Positions 48,954 through 58,641 of a DNA stretch of 64,000 nt are shown in pieces. The DNA lies in contig NZ_CP047952.1 of NCBI RefSeq assembly GCF_014279875.1, positions 1,550,001 through 1,614,000 of the forward strand. The letters run 5' to 3'. Each line of letters begins with the position of its first letter. The first letter of the stretch is position 1. Position numbers and translations under genes: made by a program. This DNA is from Synechococcus sp. MEDNS5 (GTDB taxonomy: Bacteria > Cyanobacteriota > Cyanobacteriia > PCC-6307 > Cyanobiaceae). Below the pieces are notes generated by a model. The model ran no database searches, was not told the DNA's origin, and was given only the letters and a program-made list of their open reading frames with translations.

Positions 48954-50240
48954 TTCAGCCACCGTCACAGCCGTGCGGGAGCCACTGGCAATGGCTCCTT
49001 CAATGAATCCGCGCCATCCCTGGGCATGGTCGCCAGAGGCAAAGAAGACATGGCCTTCCTGACGCGGCAGCTCGTCTGAAAAACGAGCAATTGTTCCTGG
49101 CCGGTAGGTCGCCCAACTCCCTTGGGACAGATTATCTGCTCCCCAGTCGTGACCAAAGGTGGACAGCAACTGCACGCCGGGGATGAACTCCTCCAGCACC
49201 ACTTGCCACTCCTGAACCGACTTGTCCAGAGCTCCAGGTTCCAGACTGAAACCAGCCAGCACGGAGTGCTGTTCTCCTCGTTTGTAGGTAAAGCTGCCGA
49301 TGAGCGGTGAATCAGTGGAACGCGACAAGGTCATCACCGCACCAGGATCACCTTCCACTTCAAAAAACACTTTGTATCCACCGCCAACGTGCTTAAGCCG
49401 GGAGGCTTCCAACTTCACATCAGAAAGAGGTGGTTCAAACTCCACGCTGTGCAGCACATTCAACGGAATGGTCACCACGGCGCGTTTGGCCATCACCTGT
49501 TCCCCCGACTCTGTGGTGACACAAACGCCCTCACTGGATTGCTGAACGGATCTGACAGGCGTATTCAAGGCCACATCAAACCCACCGTCAGCAACCATCG
49601 CCTCCACCAGAGCACCCGTGCCATGCGTGAACTTGTAACGGGCGGCGGTGTCGTTGAACAGCTCGTAATTCCAACCGGTGAGCGACCAGCAGCGCATCAT
49701 CTCCACATAGGAGCCATTCTGCGGTTGATTCATGCAGAGGATCTCCAGAAATCCGCCAATGCTGGTGCGCTGCAGGGGCGTGAGATCAAGTGCGTTCAGA
49801 CGATCAGCAACGGTCAGGCCATCACGTTCACACACCGCATCCCAGCAATGGTGCACGTCGTAGGGACGCTCCCAAACGCCCTTCGCTTCAGCGAAAAAGC
49901 GTTCAAAACCCTCCACGAATTCACCCAACTGCGCCTCCTGCAGCTCCTGAACCTGGCCGTCAATCTTGATCGCCACCCGCTCAGCAACACAGCCTGGAGT
50001 CTCCTGCACCTCGAGGCCATAACGCACCTTCTCGGCCCATACGAAGGGTTGGGTCCAATGCACCCAGGTGCCGCCAAGCTCGACATGAAAGCCATTGCGA
50101 TCGGCACTCCAGGTGCGCCCACCCAAGCGGTCACGCGCTTCCAAGACGAGCACATTGAAACCCCGTTTTTGCAGATCACGGGCTGCTGTGATTCCGGCGA
50201 AACCACCGCCAACCACAACCACATCAACAGATCGAGCCAT
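48942..50240 (-). CDS. FAD-dependent amine oxidase
   Basis: The gene encodes 432 residues. The N-terminal dinucleotide fold is VVVVGGGFAGITAARDLQKR with LEARDRLGGRTW, the FAD signature of monoamine oxidases. The C-terminal FAD motif is VFFASGDHAQGWRGFIEGAI. The family oxidises amines such as polyamines or amino acids, giving H2O2. No signal peptide, so cytoplasmic. It lies beside four DUF1254/DUF1214 genes on the same strand; a shared pathway is possible but unproven. Confidence 0.9.
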   Translation of the reverse strand: MARSVDVVVVGGGFAGITAARDLQKRGFNVLVLEARDRLGGRTWSADRNGFHVELGGTWVHWTQPFVWAEKVRYGLEVQETPGCVAERVAIKIDGQVQELQEAQLGEFVEGFERFFAEAKGVWERPYDVHHCWDAVCERDGLTVADRLNALDLTPLQRTSIGGFLEILCMNQPQNGSYVEMMRCWSLTGWNYELFNDTAARYKFTHGTGALVEAMVADGGFDVALNTPVRSVQQSSEGVCVTTESGEQVMAKRAVVTIPLNVLHSVEFEPPLSDVKLEASRLKHVGGGYKVFFEVEGDPGAVMTLSRSTDSPLIGSFTYKRGEQHSVLAGFSLEPGALDKSVQEWQVVLEEFIPGVQLLSTFGHDWGADNLSQGSWATYRPGTIARFSDELPRQEGHVFFASGDHAQGWRGFIEGAIASGSRTAVTVAESIK

Positions 50241-50317
50241 AGGACATTGCGTTGGATAAGTGTGCGAAACAGTCAGAGCGTGAGCATGACGTCAGTGGAG
50301 AGCCATGCCTGCCATGG

Positions 50318-51871
50318 TCAGGTTTTTTCAATCGCTCCCAGCTTCCAGGAGCGGTCAAACCACTCCTGACCTGGGCCGTAAAGACGGAAGATGCCGAACC
50401 AACCCTTTCCTGGGACCGTCTTCACCCAGTTGGCCTCTTTCCCAGCAGGGGCTTCAGGGCCGAAATACAGATCAATGCTGCCGTCGGCATTCTTGGCCAT
50501 CTCGGGATTGCGCTTGTTGTTTTTGCTGGGGTAGGGCATTTCCTTGCTCTGCAACATGGAGCGGGTTTGCGGGTCGTAAACAACAAACGACCAGAACCTC
50601 TTCGCAGGGGGATTGGCAGGAATGTTGAGTTTGTAGTTTTTGGAACCATCCAGATAGGCACCACTACTGTCCCGAGAACTGAAGGCGTACTGCGAACCCA
50701 CACCAGGAAGTTCCAGCACCATCGCCGGAGTATTCACTGTGGCGAGATAGAAGAACAGGCTGCGTCCATCCATGTCACGCCCACCTTTGCCGCCATTAAC
50801 GACATAGTCATGGTTTCCGCCTGGGAAGCCGGTTTGCCAGTAGCCGGCTTTACCGGGATAGATATAGGCCTTGGGATCCTGCGGAGCAAACAGAATCGAA
50901 CGTGCCGTGGCATTACCGATGGCAACTGCTTCAGTCAGCAGTGCTTTTTGTTCCTTCGATGGCTTAAACAGCTTCCCTTTCTGAATACCGATTGCTGAAG
51001 CCATCCCCAGGAGTTCAGGAGAGAACACCTCCGAGGGCTCACGCTGGATCACATCATTGAGTTCTTCGTAGAACTTGAAGTCATTGGCATGGATCGTGTT
51101 CACGTCTGAACCGGTAAGGTTCGTGAACGTGTTGGCAGGAGGGTTGTTCCTTTCAGCGAAGCGATACACCTTGAGGCCATTCATGAATGCCGCTTTTGCT
51201 GTATCGGGCTTGCCTTGCTGATCGAGGAAGCCCCGAAGGATCAGCCAGTTGATCTTGCTCGGGGTTCTGGCCACGAAATAGCCCTCCGTGCTAGCCGGAG
51301 CTTCCTGACCAGGGCCAAGGATCAAATACTTGCCGCCCTTGCCTTTATCTGGACCAGGGCCGCCCATATCAACAACAAAACGGAAGAAGGCATCATTGAC
51401 AGTTCCAGGCCCTGTACCCGGGGGAACTTCAACCACAACAGGACCTTCACTGAGATCCAAAAAGGCTGAGGCGTACACCGTGTCGGTGTTCCCAGTGAGC
51501 CAGAGGGATGTGGAGCTCATCAGCTCTTCGAACAACCCGATGTCTCGATTCGGCTTCAAGCCATAGCCATCACGGTGACCGACGTAGAGCATCTCGAGGG
51601 ATGCTGCAGGAATGAAGTTCAGGAATGTCTGAACACCACGACCAAGGTCGACCTGACGGCGTGCCTTGCGCATGGTTTCATCATCGGGGAAACCATCGAA
51701 ATAATTGAATGTGCCGATTCGGGTTTGAACCGAATCCGGCGTCAACACATCCCCAGGGATTGGCGTGTTGTAGCCCTTGGGAATGAGGCTGTTGGCTTTG
51801 AGAACAACCCCACTTCCGGCTACGAGCAGAGCGGAAGCGAGAACAAGCTGAAGGCGGGTGAAGCGTTTCAT
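50318..51871 (-). CDS. exported DUF1254/DUF1214 protein, long form 1
   Basis: The gene encodes 517 residues from the ATG at 51871 (signal MKRFTRLQLVLASALLVAGS); the frame to 51961 is not supported. The DUF1254 part has TFLNFIPAASLEMLYVGHRD, SLWLTGNTDTVYASAFLDLS and GPVVVEVPPGTGPGTVNDAF. The DUF1214 part has RFWSFVVYDPQTRSMLQS and WVKTVPGKGWFGIFRLYGPG. Closely related to the protein at 51913, 41 bases away. Function of the family is not established. Confidence 0.88.
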   Translation of the reverse strand: MKRFTRLQLVLASALLVAGSGVVLKANSLIPKGYNTPIPGDVLTPDSVQTRIGTFNYFDGFPDDETMRKARRQVDLGRGVQTFLNFIPAASLEMLYVGHRDGYGLKPNRDIGLFEELMSSTSLWLTGNTDTVYASAFLDLSEGPVVVEVPPGTGPGTVNDAFFRFVVDMGGPGPDKGKGGKYLILGPGQEAPASTEGYFVARTPSKINWLILRGFLDQQGKPDTAKAAFMNGLKVYRFAERNNPPANTFTNLTGSDVNTIHANDFKFYEELNDVIQREPSEVFSPELLGMASAIGIQKGKLFKPSKEQKALLTEAVAIGNATARSILFAPQDPKAYIYPGKAGYWQTGFPGGNHDYVVNGGKGGRDMDGRSLFFYLATVNTPAMVLELPGVGSQYAFSSRDSSGAYLDGSKNYKLNIPANPPAKRFWSFVVYDPQTRSMLQSKEMPYPSKNNKRNPEMAKNADGSIDLYFGPEAPAGKEANWVKTVPGKGWFGIFRLYGPGQEWFDRSWKLGAIEKT

Positions 51872-51912
51872 GGGAGAGCGAAAGGTGGGAAAAATTTCAG
51901 GAATGACAGGGC

Positions 51913-53502
51913 TCACTTGACCTGCTCGATGTCGTTGAGCTGCCAAGTTTTGTCGAACCAAGGTTGAAGCGGGCCATAGAGACGGAAGACAGCGAACCAG
52001 CCCTTACCAGGAACCGTTTGAATCCAATTCGCTTCCATACCTTTCGGCGCTGAGGGGCCGAAATAGAGATCAGTGGTTCCGTCAGCATTCACAACCATGT
52101 CTTGATTGCGCTTGCTGTTCTTGCTGGGAAGAAGCTGATCGGTCTGCAGCTCAGACCGGGTCTGAGGGTCATAAACAACCATCGACCAGAAATCCCTCGC
52201 CGGAACATCGGCCTCAACCGTTAATTTGTAGGTCTTGCTGCCATCGAGATAGGCGCCAGTGGAATCTGTAGCCACCACCCCGTACTGGGAGCCAACACCC
52301 ACCATCTTCAGCACCATCGCTGGCGTGTTGACGGTGTATCCCCAGAAGAAATTATTGCGAGCGTCGAGATTCCGACCTCCTTTACCGCCATCAATCAACC
52401 ATTCGTAGCTCCCACCACCAAACGGTGTGAACCACTGCTTACCTTCGTAGAAATAAACCTCGGGGTTGCGGGGTTTGCCCATGTCAGCGCGCACATAAGC
52501 CACTCCCACCTGTACCGCCTCCTCCAGGAGTTCTCGATCCTGTGCGCTGGGTGCAAAAGGCTTGCCTTTTTCCAGACCAATCGATGACGCCAAACCTCTT
52601 AATTCAGGATCAAGCAAGTTGATCGGCTCCCGCTGAATCACAGTGTCAAGCTCTTCAAAGAAGTGGAAATTATTCGCATGAACCGTATTAAATACACCTT
52701 CACCTCCTTGAATAAAGGTCATTGCTGGAGGGTCATCTTTCTGCGAAAGCGGGTAGAGCCTTAGGCCTTTCTTATAGTTCGCAACAGCCTGATCTGGCTT
52801 ACCCTCATCATCGAGAAAAGCTCTTAAAATCAACCAGTTGGAGTAACTGGGAGAGCGAAAAACGAAATAACCATCGGTATTCTCAGGCTCCTTATCGTCA
52901 GGGCCGAGGATCAGATATTTACCACCTTTGCCCTTGTCCGGCCCGGGAGCCCCGGTATCAGCCACGAAGCGGAAGAATGCATCATTGATGGTGCCAGGAC
53001 CAAGACCTGCCGGAATCTCGATCACCAACGGCCCTGTATTCTTCAAATTGAAGAAGGTAGACCCATACACCGTATCGGTGTTACCCGTGAGAAAGAGGGG
53101 GTTGGAATTCAGTGGGGCCATCAACATGACCTTGGTGTGATCCGTCACTCCCTGAGAGGCATGCCCAGCCCGCAACATCTCGATGCTGGCCGCGGGCATC
53201 AAGGTAAGGAACGTCTCATAAGCCCTGATGAACTTGAGGTTGTCGAAGCTGGCCTTGGCAGTGGCCGCATCGGGCATGCCATCAAAGAAGTTGAACGTAC
53301 CGGCACTGGTTTTCACCGTATCCGGCGTCATCAGCTCCTTCGGAATAGGCGATGTATACCCCTTAGGGACATCACCGCTGCCTTTGTTCAAAGACTGATT
53401 GCCTCCACCAGACTTACTGGAACAGCCCACAGCGAGCAAAGCAGCAAGGGTGACAGTGGAGAGTCCTTTGAAAACCGGACTCAGCCGACGCGTCATGGTC
53501 AT
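51913..53502 (-). CDS. DUF1254/DUF1214 lipoprotein, long form 2
   Basis: The gene encodes 529 residues. Signal peptide with lipobox LLAVGC (Cys near 27) followed by a Ser/Gly linker. Motifs match the neighbour: LTLMPAASIEMLRAGHAS, LFLTGNTDTVYGSTFFNL, VIEIPAGLGPGTINDAFFRF, DFWSMVVYDPQTRSELQT and WIQTVPGKGWFAVFRLYGPL. Tandem duplication with 50318 followed by a change in anchoring (lipid here, simple signal there). A membrane-attached periplasmic role is likely. Confidence 0.88.
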   Translation of the reverse strand: MTMTRRLSPVFKGLSTVTLAALLAVGCSSKSGGGNQSLNKGSGDVPKGYTSPIPKELMTPDTVKTSAGTFNFFDGMPDAATAKASFDNLKFIRAYETFLTLMPAASIEMLRAGHASQGVTDHTKVMLMAPLNSNPLFLTGNTDTVYGSTFFNLKNTGPLVIEIPAGLGPGTINDAFFRFVADTGAPGPDKGKGGKYLILGPDDKEPENTDGYFVFRSPSYSNWLILRAFLDDEGKPDQAVANYKKGLRLYPLSQKDDPPAMTFIQGGEGVFNTVHANNFHFFEELDTVIQREPINLLDPELRGLASSIGLEKGKPFAPSAQDRELLEEAVQVGVAYVRADMGKPRNPEVYFYEGKQWFTPFGGGSYEWLIDGGKGGRNLDARNNFFWGYTVNTPAMVLKMVGVGSQYGVVATDSTGAYLDGSKTYKLTVEADVPARDFWSMVVYDPQTRSELQTDQLLPSKNSKRNQDMVVNADGTTDLYFGPSAPKGMEANWIQTVPGKGWFAVFRLYGPLQPWFDKTWQLNDIEQVK

Positions 53503-53736
53503 CCGAAGACAGAATTCACTATTTGGAAGCTAGGGACAACTTCCAGAGGCGTCAGTCAAGGAACGTTTAATCATGATCCCATTCGGGCAATGGTTTAAAA
53601 GGAAAGCTCTGTTGTTCCATCTGTTCAATCTGTGCAGCTCAACCAGTGCAGACAAAAATCGCAAGTTTTCCCAAACAAGACCAGCGCAAACTGTTCAGCG
53701 CGAGCAAACTGAGCCTAAGAAGTACTTCTCTTCATC

Positions 53737-54129
53737 ATGAAAGGAACCCAAGCAATGGCCTATGCCATGGGAGCTATCTTCATCCTTGGCGAGACTGCAC
53801 GTCGAGGCCTCGACTATTTCGCCATCAACGCCACAACGATGCTTGAGGACTATGGCTCAGGCATTTTGTTACTTCTGGCTGCCGCGGCCTGCACGGCCAA
53901 ACGAAGCCAATCCTCCATGTATCTCGCTGGGGCATGGGGATACAGCGCAGGCGGAATGTTTGTCCCCTTCTTTGCTCATCTGGAGGCCTACTTCAGAGGC
54001 GCTACCTTTAGGCCTGATCACCCGATTGAAGACGTTAGTGGGATCATCGTGAAAGGAGTGATCTGGGGCATCTGTGTTGTCGCCTTCACTGCAAGCCTGC
54101 GCGACCGATCAGCAACATTCAAGTCCTGA
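53737..54129 (+). CDS. small multi-pass membrane protein
   Basis: The gene encodes 130 residues with about four hydrophobic segments: MAYAMGAIFILGETARRG, GSGILLLLAAAACTAK, SMYLAGAWGYSAGGMFVPFF and IIVKGVIWGICVVAFTASL. No family is recognised. Flanked by DUF1254 genes on the other strand. The 234 bases before it hold the divergent promoter region, in which I see no clear site. Confidence 0.7.
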   Translation: MKGTQAMAYAMGAIFILGETARRGLDYFAINATTMLEDYGSGILLLLAAAACTAKRSQSSMYLAGAWGYSAGGMFVPFFAHLEAYFRGATFRPDHPIEDVSGIIVKGVIWGICVVAFTASLRDRSATFKS

Positions 54130-54133
54130 TGCT

Positions 54134-54158
54134 GAGGGCCCTATCAAGAGGGGCCCTC
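54134..54158. terminator. hairpin between convergent genes
   Basis: GAGGGCCC TATCAAGA (G) GGGCCCTC forms an 8-bp GC-rich stem between the stops at 54129 and 54180. T-runs are weak on both sides. Confidence 0.5.
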
Positions 54159-54179
54159 AACCAAAACGAAACCAGCCCG

Positions 54180-55331
54180 CTACTGAGCTAACTTCAATTC
54201 AGGCCGCTCCCAACTGCCGTCGAAATAGGCAGGCTTGGGTTTGTAGATGCGCAAGGTGGCATTCCATCCTGGATAGATTGCAAGATAGTTGTCTTGGTTT
54301 TTATCACCACCAAAGTGAACAACAACCTCACCTTGGTCATTCATTTTCGCAAAGGCACTGTTCAAATTGAACGGCTCACCCGTGGGGAAGCCCTCCTTGT
54401 CGTACACAGTCAACGACCAGAAGGCATTATCACCATTAGGAACATCTTTAAGGGTGAGTGTCTGTGGGTCCGTTGATGTGGGTGTGTAGAAGAGGTAAAC
54501 CGCTCCCTCTTTGGGAAGTCCACCAATGCCAACGGCGACTCCCATATTGTTCTGCTCAGGAGAAACGACTCCCTTCCGCCCATACAAGGCCTCCGACTGG
54601 ATCCCCTTCTCGTTGCGCTCGTTGTTGTAGTCGGCGCGCAGGGCAAGCATTTGCTCCTTATTCCATTGGTTGGGCTGAATGAAGGTCCCTTTTTGTGCCT
54701 GCTTCACCGCAAGCTTGGCCTGCAAGGCCTGCGCCTTCGCAACATCAGCTGGGTCCTGAATGTTCACACCGGTACGGAAGGCCACCGTTGCATAGCGACT
54801 GCCAACGGCCTCCTTGGTGAGCTTGTATTCACCGGGATCTTGATGCACATAGGTATATCCTTCATCATTCACAACCATGGCGCTCTGATAACGACCACCC
54901 GTTTCAGGCAATGTGATCGTGGCTGGGCTGTTGAGATCAAGAACCAACCAGGAATAGAGGGTATCGAAATTAATCCGGATCACCGTTCGATCCTTGGGAT
55001 CAGCAGCCTTGCTGTCGTTCCACAACACCCCAACACCTCCACTGCAGGTGGCCTTGGCAATTTTGCCCACATAAGCGGCCATCACGGTTTGGGTTTCTGC
55101 TGCGGCGTAGTTGGCCTTGGTAACGGGCACAACCTCTTCACTTTGGATCTCAACGGCAGGCTTCGGGCAATCCCCCAGCTTGAGCACTTGCGATGGAGAT
55201 GATGCTTTTGCTGTTGCATCAGATTGTGCATCAGAGGATGCATCGGGAGCTTTGGTCTGAGCGCATCCACCGGCGATCAGAGCGACACCAAGCAGGGCCG
55301 CAGCTGCGGAATTGGGAAAATTTTTGATCAT
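54180..55331 (-). CDS. DUF1254/DUF1214 lipoprotein, short form 1
   Basis: The gene encodes 383 residues. Signal peptide with lipobox LIAGGC (Cys near 23). DUF1254 segments: KANYAAAETQTVMAAYVGKI, FDTLYSWLVLDLNSPATITL and RYATVAFRTGVNIQDPADVA. C-terminal DUF1214 segments: NAFWSLTVYDKEGFPTGEPF and YLAIYPGWNATLRIYKPKPA. Paralogue of 55379. Exported and lipid-anchored; function not established. Confidence 0.85.
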   Translation of the reverse strand: MIKNFPNSAAAALLGVALIAGGCAQTKAPDASSDAQSDATAKASSPSQVLKLGDCPKPAVEIQSEEVVPVTKANYAAAETQTVMAAYVGKIAKATCSGGVGVLWNDSKAADPKDRTVIRINFDTLYSWLVLDLNSPATITLPETGGRYQSAMVVNDEGYTYVHQDPGEYKLTKEAVGSRYATVAFRTGVNIQDPADVAKAQALQAKLAVKQAQKGTFIQPNQWNKEQMLALRADYNNERNEKGIQSEALYGRKGVVSPEQNNMGVAVGIGGLPKEGAVYLFYTPTSTDPQTLTLKDVPNGDNAFWSLTVYDKEGFPTGEPFNLNSAFAKMNDQGEVVVHFGGDKNQDNYLAIYPGWNATLRIYKPKPAYFDGSWERPELKLAQ

Positions 55332-55378
55332 GAATTCAAGGCAATGAAAAGCTCAAAAATACATATCAAAGCAATGAA

Positions 55379-56503
55379 TTACTTTGCAGGCTCAAGCTGA
55401 GGTGGTGTCCAACTTCCATCAAAATAAGCCTCGGTCGGCGAGTAAATCCGCAGAGCAACATTCCAACCTGGATAGATATCAAGGTAATTGTCCTGGCTCT
55501 TATCTCCACCCAAGTGAATCACATATTCTCCATTCTCATTCTTTTTGGCAAACGCACTGTTAATATTATAGCTTTCACCGGTTGAAAACCCCTTCTGGTC
55601 ATAGACAGTCACTGACCAGAAGGCACGGGGATCACTAGGAACATCTTTCAAAGTGAGCGTGTGAGGCTCAGTTGAATTGACCACTTTGGGGAAGGGATAA
55701 ACGGCTCCCTCTTTGGGAAGGCCGCCCCAGCCAACAGCAACACCAAAGTTACGCAATTCCTCTGTCAATTCACCCTTCTTTCCGAACGCCATCTCTGACT
55801 TCACACCTTCAGGTTCCCGACGCTTGTTGTAATCCTCACGCAAGGCAAGGATCTCCTTCATGTCGTATTTCTTTTTGGAGACAAATTCACCTTTCTTGGC
55901 TTGCTCAAGCTTGATCCCATCCTGCGCAGCAGCTGCTTTCTTGAGATCCTCTGGATCTTGCACATTCACCTGCGTACGTACGAAAGCAAAGGCATAGCGA
56001 CTGCCAACTGACTCCTTGGTCAACTCATAACGGCCTGGTTTGTCACTGATCAGTGGAATCCAATGCTCTTCATCGATGACTTCGAGAATCTGGTAGCGAT
56101 CCGTATCAGGCAGGACCACGGTGGCGGGGCTCTCGAGATCGAGCACCGCGAAGGAATAGAGGGTGTCGAAATTGGGGCGCAGGATGGTGCGCTCCTTTGG
56201 ATCCATGGCTGCGCGCTGGTGGAGGAACACACCAACGCCAGCGCTGCAGGTGCCCTTGGCGATCTTGCGGACATAATCCGCCAGAATCACTTCGGTTTCC
56301 GCCACGGCGTAATTGGCTTTAGTCACCGGAGTCACCGTGGTGCCCTCCTGAACCACCGCTGCCTTCGGACAGTCGCTGCCAGTCGAAGCCGTCTTGCTCT
56401 CCTCCGACTTGCCGCAGGACGTCACCAAAACACCTGCCGTGATGGCCGAGGCCAAGAGTGCAAGGGAGCCGCGACGGACGATAGGGCGCACTGGCATTGC
56501 CAA
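55379..56503 (-). CDS. DUF1254/DUF1214 lipoprotein, short form 2
   Basis: The gene encodes 374 residues. Signal peptide with Cys in VLVTSCGKSEES (near 30), a lipobox with less usual residues. KANYAVAETEVILADYVRKI, FDTLYSFAVLDLESPATVVL and RAFWSVTVYDQKGFSTGESY match the neighbour at 54180 segment for segment. It starts the minus-strand pair; the 47-base gap before 54180 suggests one transcript. Confidence 0.85.
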   Translation of the reverse strand: MAMPVRPIVRRGSLALLASAITAGVLVTSCGKSEESKTASTGSDCPKAAVVQEGTTVTPVTKANYAVAETEVILADYVRKIAKGTCSAGVGVFLHQRAAMDPKERTILRPNFDTLYSFAVLDLESPATVVLPDTDRYQILEVIDEEHWIPLISDKPGRYELTKESVGSRYAFAFVRTQVNVQDPEDLKKAAAAQDGIKLEQAKKGEFVSKKKYDMKEILALREDYNKRREPEGVKSEMAFGKKGELTEELRNFGVAVGWGGLPKEGAVYPFPKVVNSTEPHTLTLKDVPSDPRAFWSVTVYDQKGFSTGESYNINSAFAKKNENGEYVIHLGGDKSQDNYLDIYPGWNVALRIYSPTEAYFDGSWTPPQLEPAK

Positions 56504-56627
56504 AGTTCAAGACAATTCTTGTTTAGCCAGCCCTTGAAAACGAGTCCGGTGAACGCAGGACTTTGCACATGAGGTTTGCCCGATCGGGACCAGCGTCACC
56601 AGGGCAAGGCTTCAGCACAATGAGGTC

Positions 56628-57881
56628 ATGATCGATGTGATCGGAACCGACGCCGGCGCCCCTGCGTCCCTACCTCCGATGCACCAAAGCCTGGTGCAGA
56701 ACGCTGACCTGGTGGCAGCGCCAAAACGCTTGCTGCCCCAGCTTGTGGATTGGCTCGGCAGTCGCGCCGACGACCAGCAGCGCTTGGTCAGCGATGACCC
56801 GATTGCCCTCAGTGACGCCCTCGGCCCCCTGGCGCCAACCCTGCGGATTGTGGTGCTGGCCAGTGGCGATCCTCTCTGGTTCGGGATTGGTCGTGTGTTG
56901 ATTGAGCGGCTGGGCAGCGAGCGGCTGCGTTTCCACCCAGCGCCCTCCTCCATGCAGCTGGCCTTCGCCCGCCTGGGCAGACCCTGGCAGGGAGCCGAAT
57001 GGATCAGCCTGCACGGCCGTGATCCCAGCTCTCTTGCCCAGCGGTTGCAGAAACGGCCAGCCTCCCTGGCGGTGCTCACCGATCCAGGCCGAGGAGGAGT
57101 GGAGGATGTCCGCGCGACTCTGCGCGGCAGCGGACTCGAATCGAGCTACAGCCTCTGGCTGTGTGAAGCCCTCGGTCACCGCGACGAACGCGTGCAGTGC
57201 CTCGAAGCAAACCAGCCTTGCCCAGATGACCTTCATCCTCTGCACCTGGTTGTGCTGCTGGCCCAACCTCCCATTCCATCCTCGCCAGAGGCTCTTCCAT
57301 TGTTTGGGATTGAGGATGGCGACTACCTGCAGCACGACGACCGCCCCGGGCTGATGACCAAACGGGAGGTGCGCATTCAGCTGCTCGCGGATCTCGACCT
57401 ACCGATGCAAGGCGTGCTCTGGGATCTGGGGGCTGGAACAGGGAGTGTGGGCCTGGAAGCCCTGCGCCTGCGCCCGCGGCTGCAGCTGATGGCGATCGAA
57501 CGCAGAAGCGGCGGCGGGGCCTTGATCCAGGCCAATGCCCGCCGCCTCGGCGTTGCGCCGACCTCCGTGCTGGAAGGGGATGCTCTGACGCTGCTGCCTC
57601 AGCTTCCGGATCCTGATCGCGTGCTGGTGGGAGGAGGCGGACGCCAACGGGCAGCCCTGCTGAAGGCGGTGGTCGCTCGCCTCAAGCCCGGCGGCGTGGT
57701 GGTGATCCCTCTGGCCACCGTGGAAGCTCTTGCCGAACTGCGGCCTGTGCTCGAACAGGCTGGGCTGCAGCTGCGCATAGGCCAACAACAGGCCTGGCGC
57801 GGTCAGCCTCTGGCCGAAGGCACCCGCCTGGCGCCGATGAATCCCGTTCTGATCCTCAAGGGCACGAAACCGGGGCCCTGA
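56628..57881 (+). CDS. cobL: precorrin-6Y methyltransferase/decarboxylase (CbiE-CbiT fusion)
   Basis: The gene encodes 417 residues. The N-terminal CbiE part has MIDVIGTDAGAPASLP and VVLASGDPLWFGIGRVLIER (SAM-binding loop GDP). The C-terminal CbiT part starts near 250, with MTKREVRIQLLADLDLP and the SAM site LWDLGAGTGSVGLEALRL. It methylates C5 and C15 and decarboxylates C12 side chain in the corrin ring. Its presence shows that the organism makes a cobamide. Confidence 0.93.
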   Translation: MIDVIGTDAGAPASLPPMHQSLVQNADLVAAPKRLLPQLVDWLGSRADDQQRLVSDDPIALSDALGPLAPTLRIVVLASGDPLWFGIGRVLIERLGSERLRFHPAPSSMQLAFARLGRPWQGAEWISLHGRDPSSLAQRLQKRPASLAVLTDPGRGGVEDVRATLRGSGLESSYSLWLCEALGHRDERVQCLEANQPCPDDLHPLHLVVLLAQPPIPSSPEALPLFGIEDGDYLQHDDRPGLMTKREVRIQLLADLDLPMQGVLWDLGAGTGSVGLEALRLRPRLQLMAIERRSGGGALIQANARRLGVAPTSVLEGDALTLLPQLPDPDRVLVGGGGRQRAALLKAVVARLKPGGVVVIPLATVEALAELRPVLEQAGLQLRIGQQQAWRGQPLAEGTRLAPMNPVLILKGTKPGP

Positions 57882-57916
57882 GCCTCAGAATCAGGCCGAG
57901 AACAGCGTCAGCCGTC

Positions 57917-58039
57917 ATGTCGATTCAGAAAAACAAACAGGTTTCGCCGATACGAATGAAGATCACCGTGCTGATCGCCGGCTTCGGGCCGTTGCTGGCC
58001 ATCGGCCTGTTCCTGCAATCCAAAGGGTTCTTCGGTTAA
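57917..58039 (+). CDS. 40-residue single-helix membrane protein
   Basis: The ATG at 57917 gives MSIQKNKQVSPIRMKITVLI and continues as AGFGPLLAIGLFLQSKGFFG: a basic start, one membrane helix and a Gly end, typical of small cyanobacterial membrane proteins. It follows cobL by 35 bases. No ribosome site is obvious. Family not recognised. Confidence 0.5.
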   Translation: MSIQKNKQVSPIRMKITVLIAGFGPLLAIGLFLQSKGFFG

Positions 58040-58070
58040 GAGCAGAAGAATCCTGGAGACAGCAGCGCTT

Positions 58071-58430
58071 TCATTGATCTCGACGCAGGAAGGCGATGCC
58101 GCCAACGCCCTGGCTGCCATCGGGGAGCTGCACGGGAAATTTGCGGTCTTCGAAGGCCAACCGTTCTCCGTTCACCACGATCTCAGTGAGCAAAACCTCT
58201 GGCTCACCAGTGGCGAGCACCCGTTGATCGGCTTCGCGAAACGGAGAAGCCGATTCCTTATCAACAAAATCGACATCGGCCTTGCCGATCATCTGCTCAG
58301 GAGTCGTGTGCAATGTACGAGCCACAGCCGCGTTGCCGTACACGAAATGAAAGCTGGAGTCCTTGACGTACACATGGGCATCGGTACCGGCAAGCACCGA
58401 CCCCATCAGAGCTGAAAGATTGGCCATCAC
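58071..58430 (-). CDS. stand-alone PAS-domain protein
   Basis: The gene encodes 119 residues that form one PAS domain: AHVYVKDSSFHFVYGNAAVA, MIGKADVDFVDKESASPFRE and RKFPVQLPDGSQGVGGIAF. No output domain is attached. PAS domains sense light, redox or small ligands and bind partner kinases. The 211 bases upstream show no further gene. Start Met1 or Met2. Confidence 0.8.
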   Translation of the reverse strand: MMANLSALMGSVLAGTDAHVYVKDSSFHFVYGNAAVARTLHTTPEQMIGKADVDFVDKESASPFREADQRVLATGEPEVLLTEIVVNGERLAFEDRKFPVQLPDGSQGVGGIAFLRRDQ

Positions 58431-58641
58431 GTTGAACGCTGCACTGCAACGCTTCGAGAGTGTTCTTGCACAGTGACGCGCTGAACGGAGGCCAACACAC
58501 CAGCCAACGGACTTTTCAGCTGATGCTCAGCTGCGACCAAGACATCTGAGCAACCAGACAACACCAAAAGCTCTCAACGAGACGGATCCGTGTCCATTGC
58601 GTAACGCATTTGACGCGAGAATGTTCAACAAGGGCAACCAC

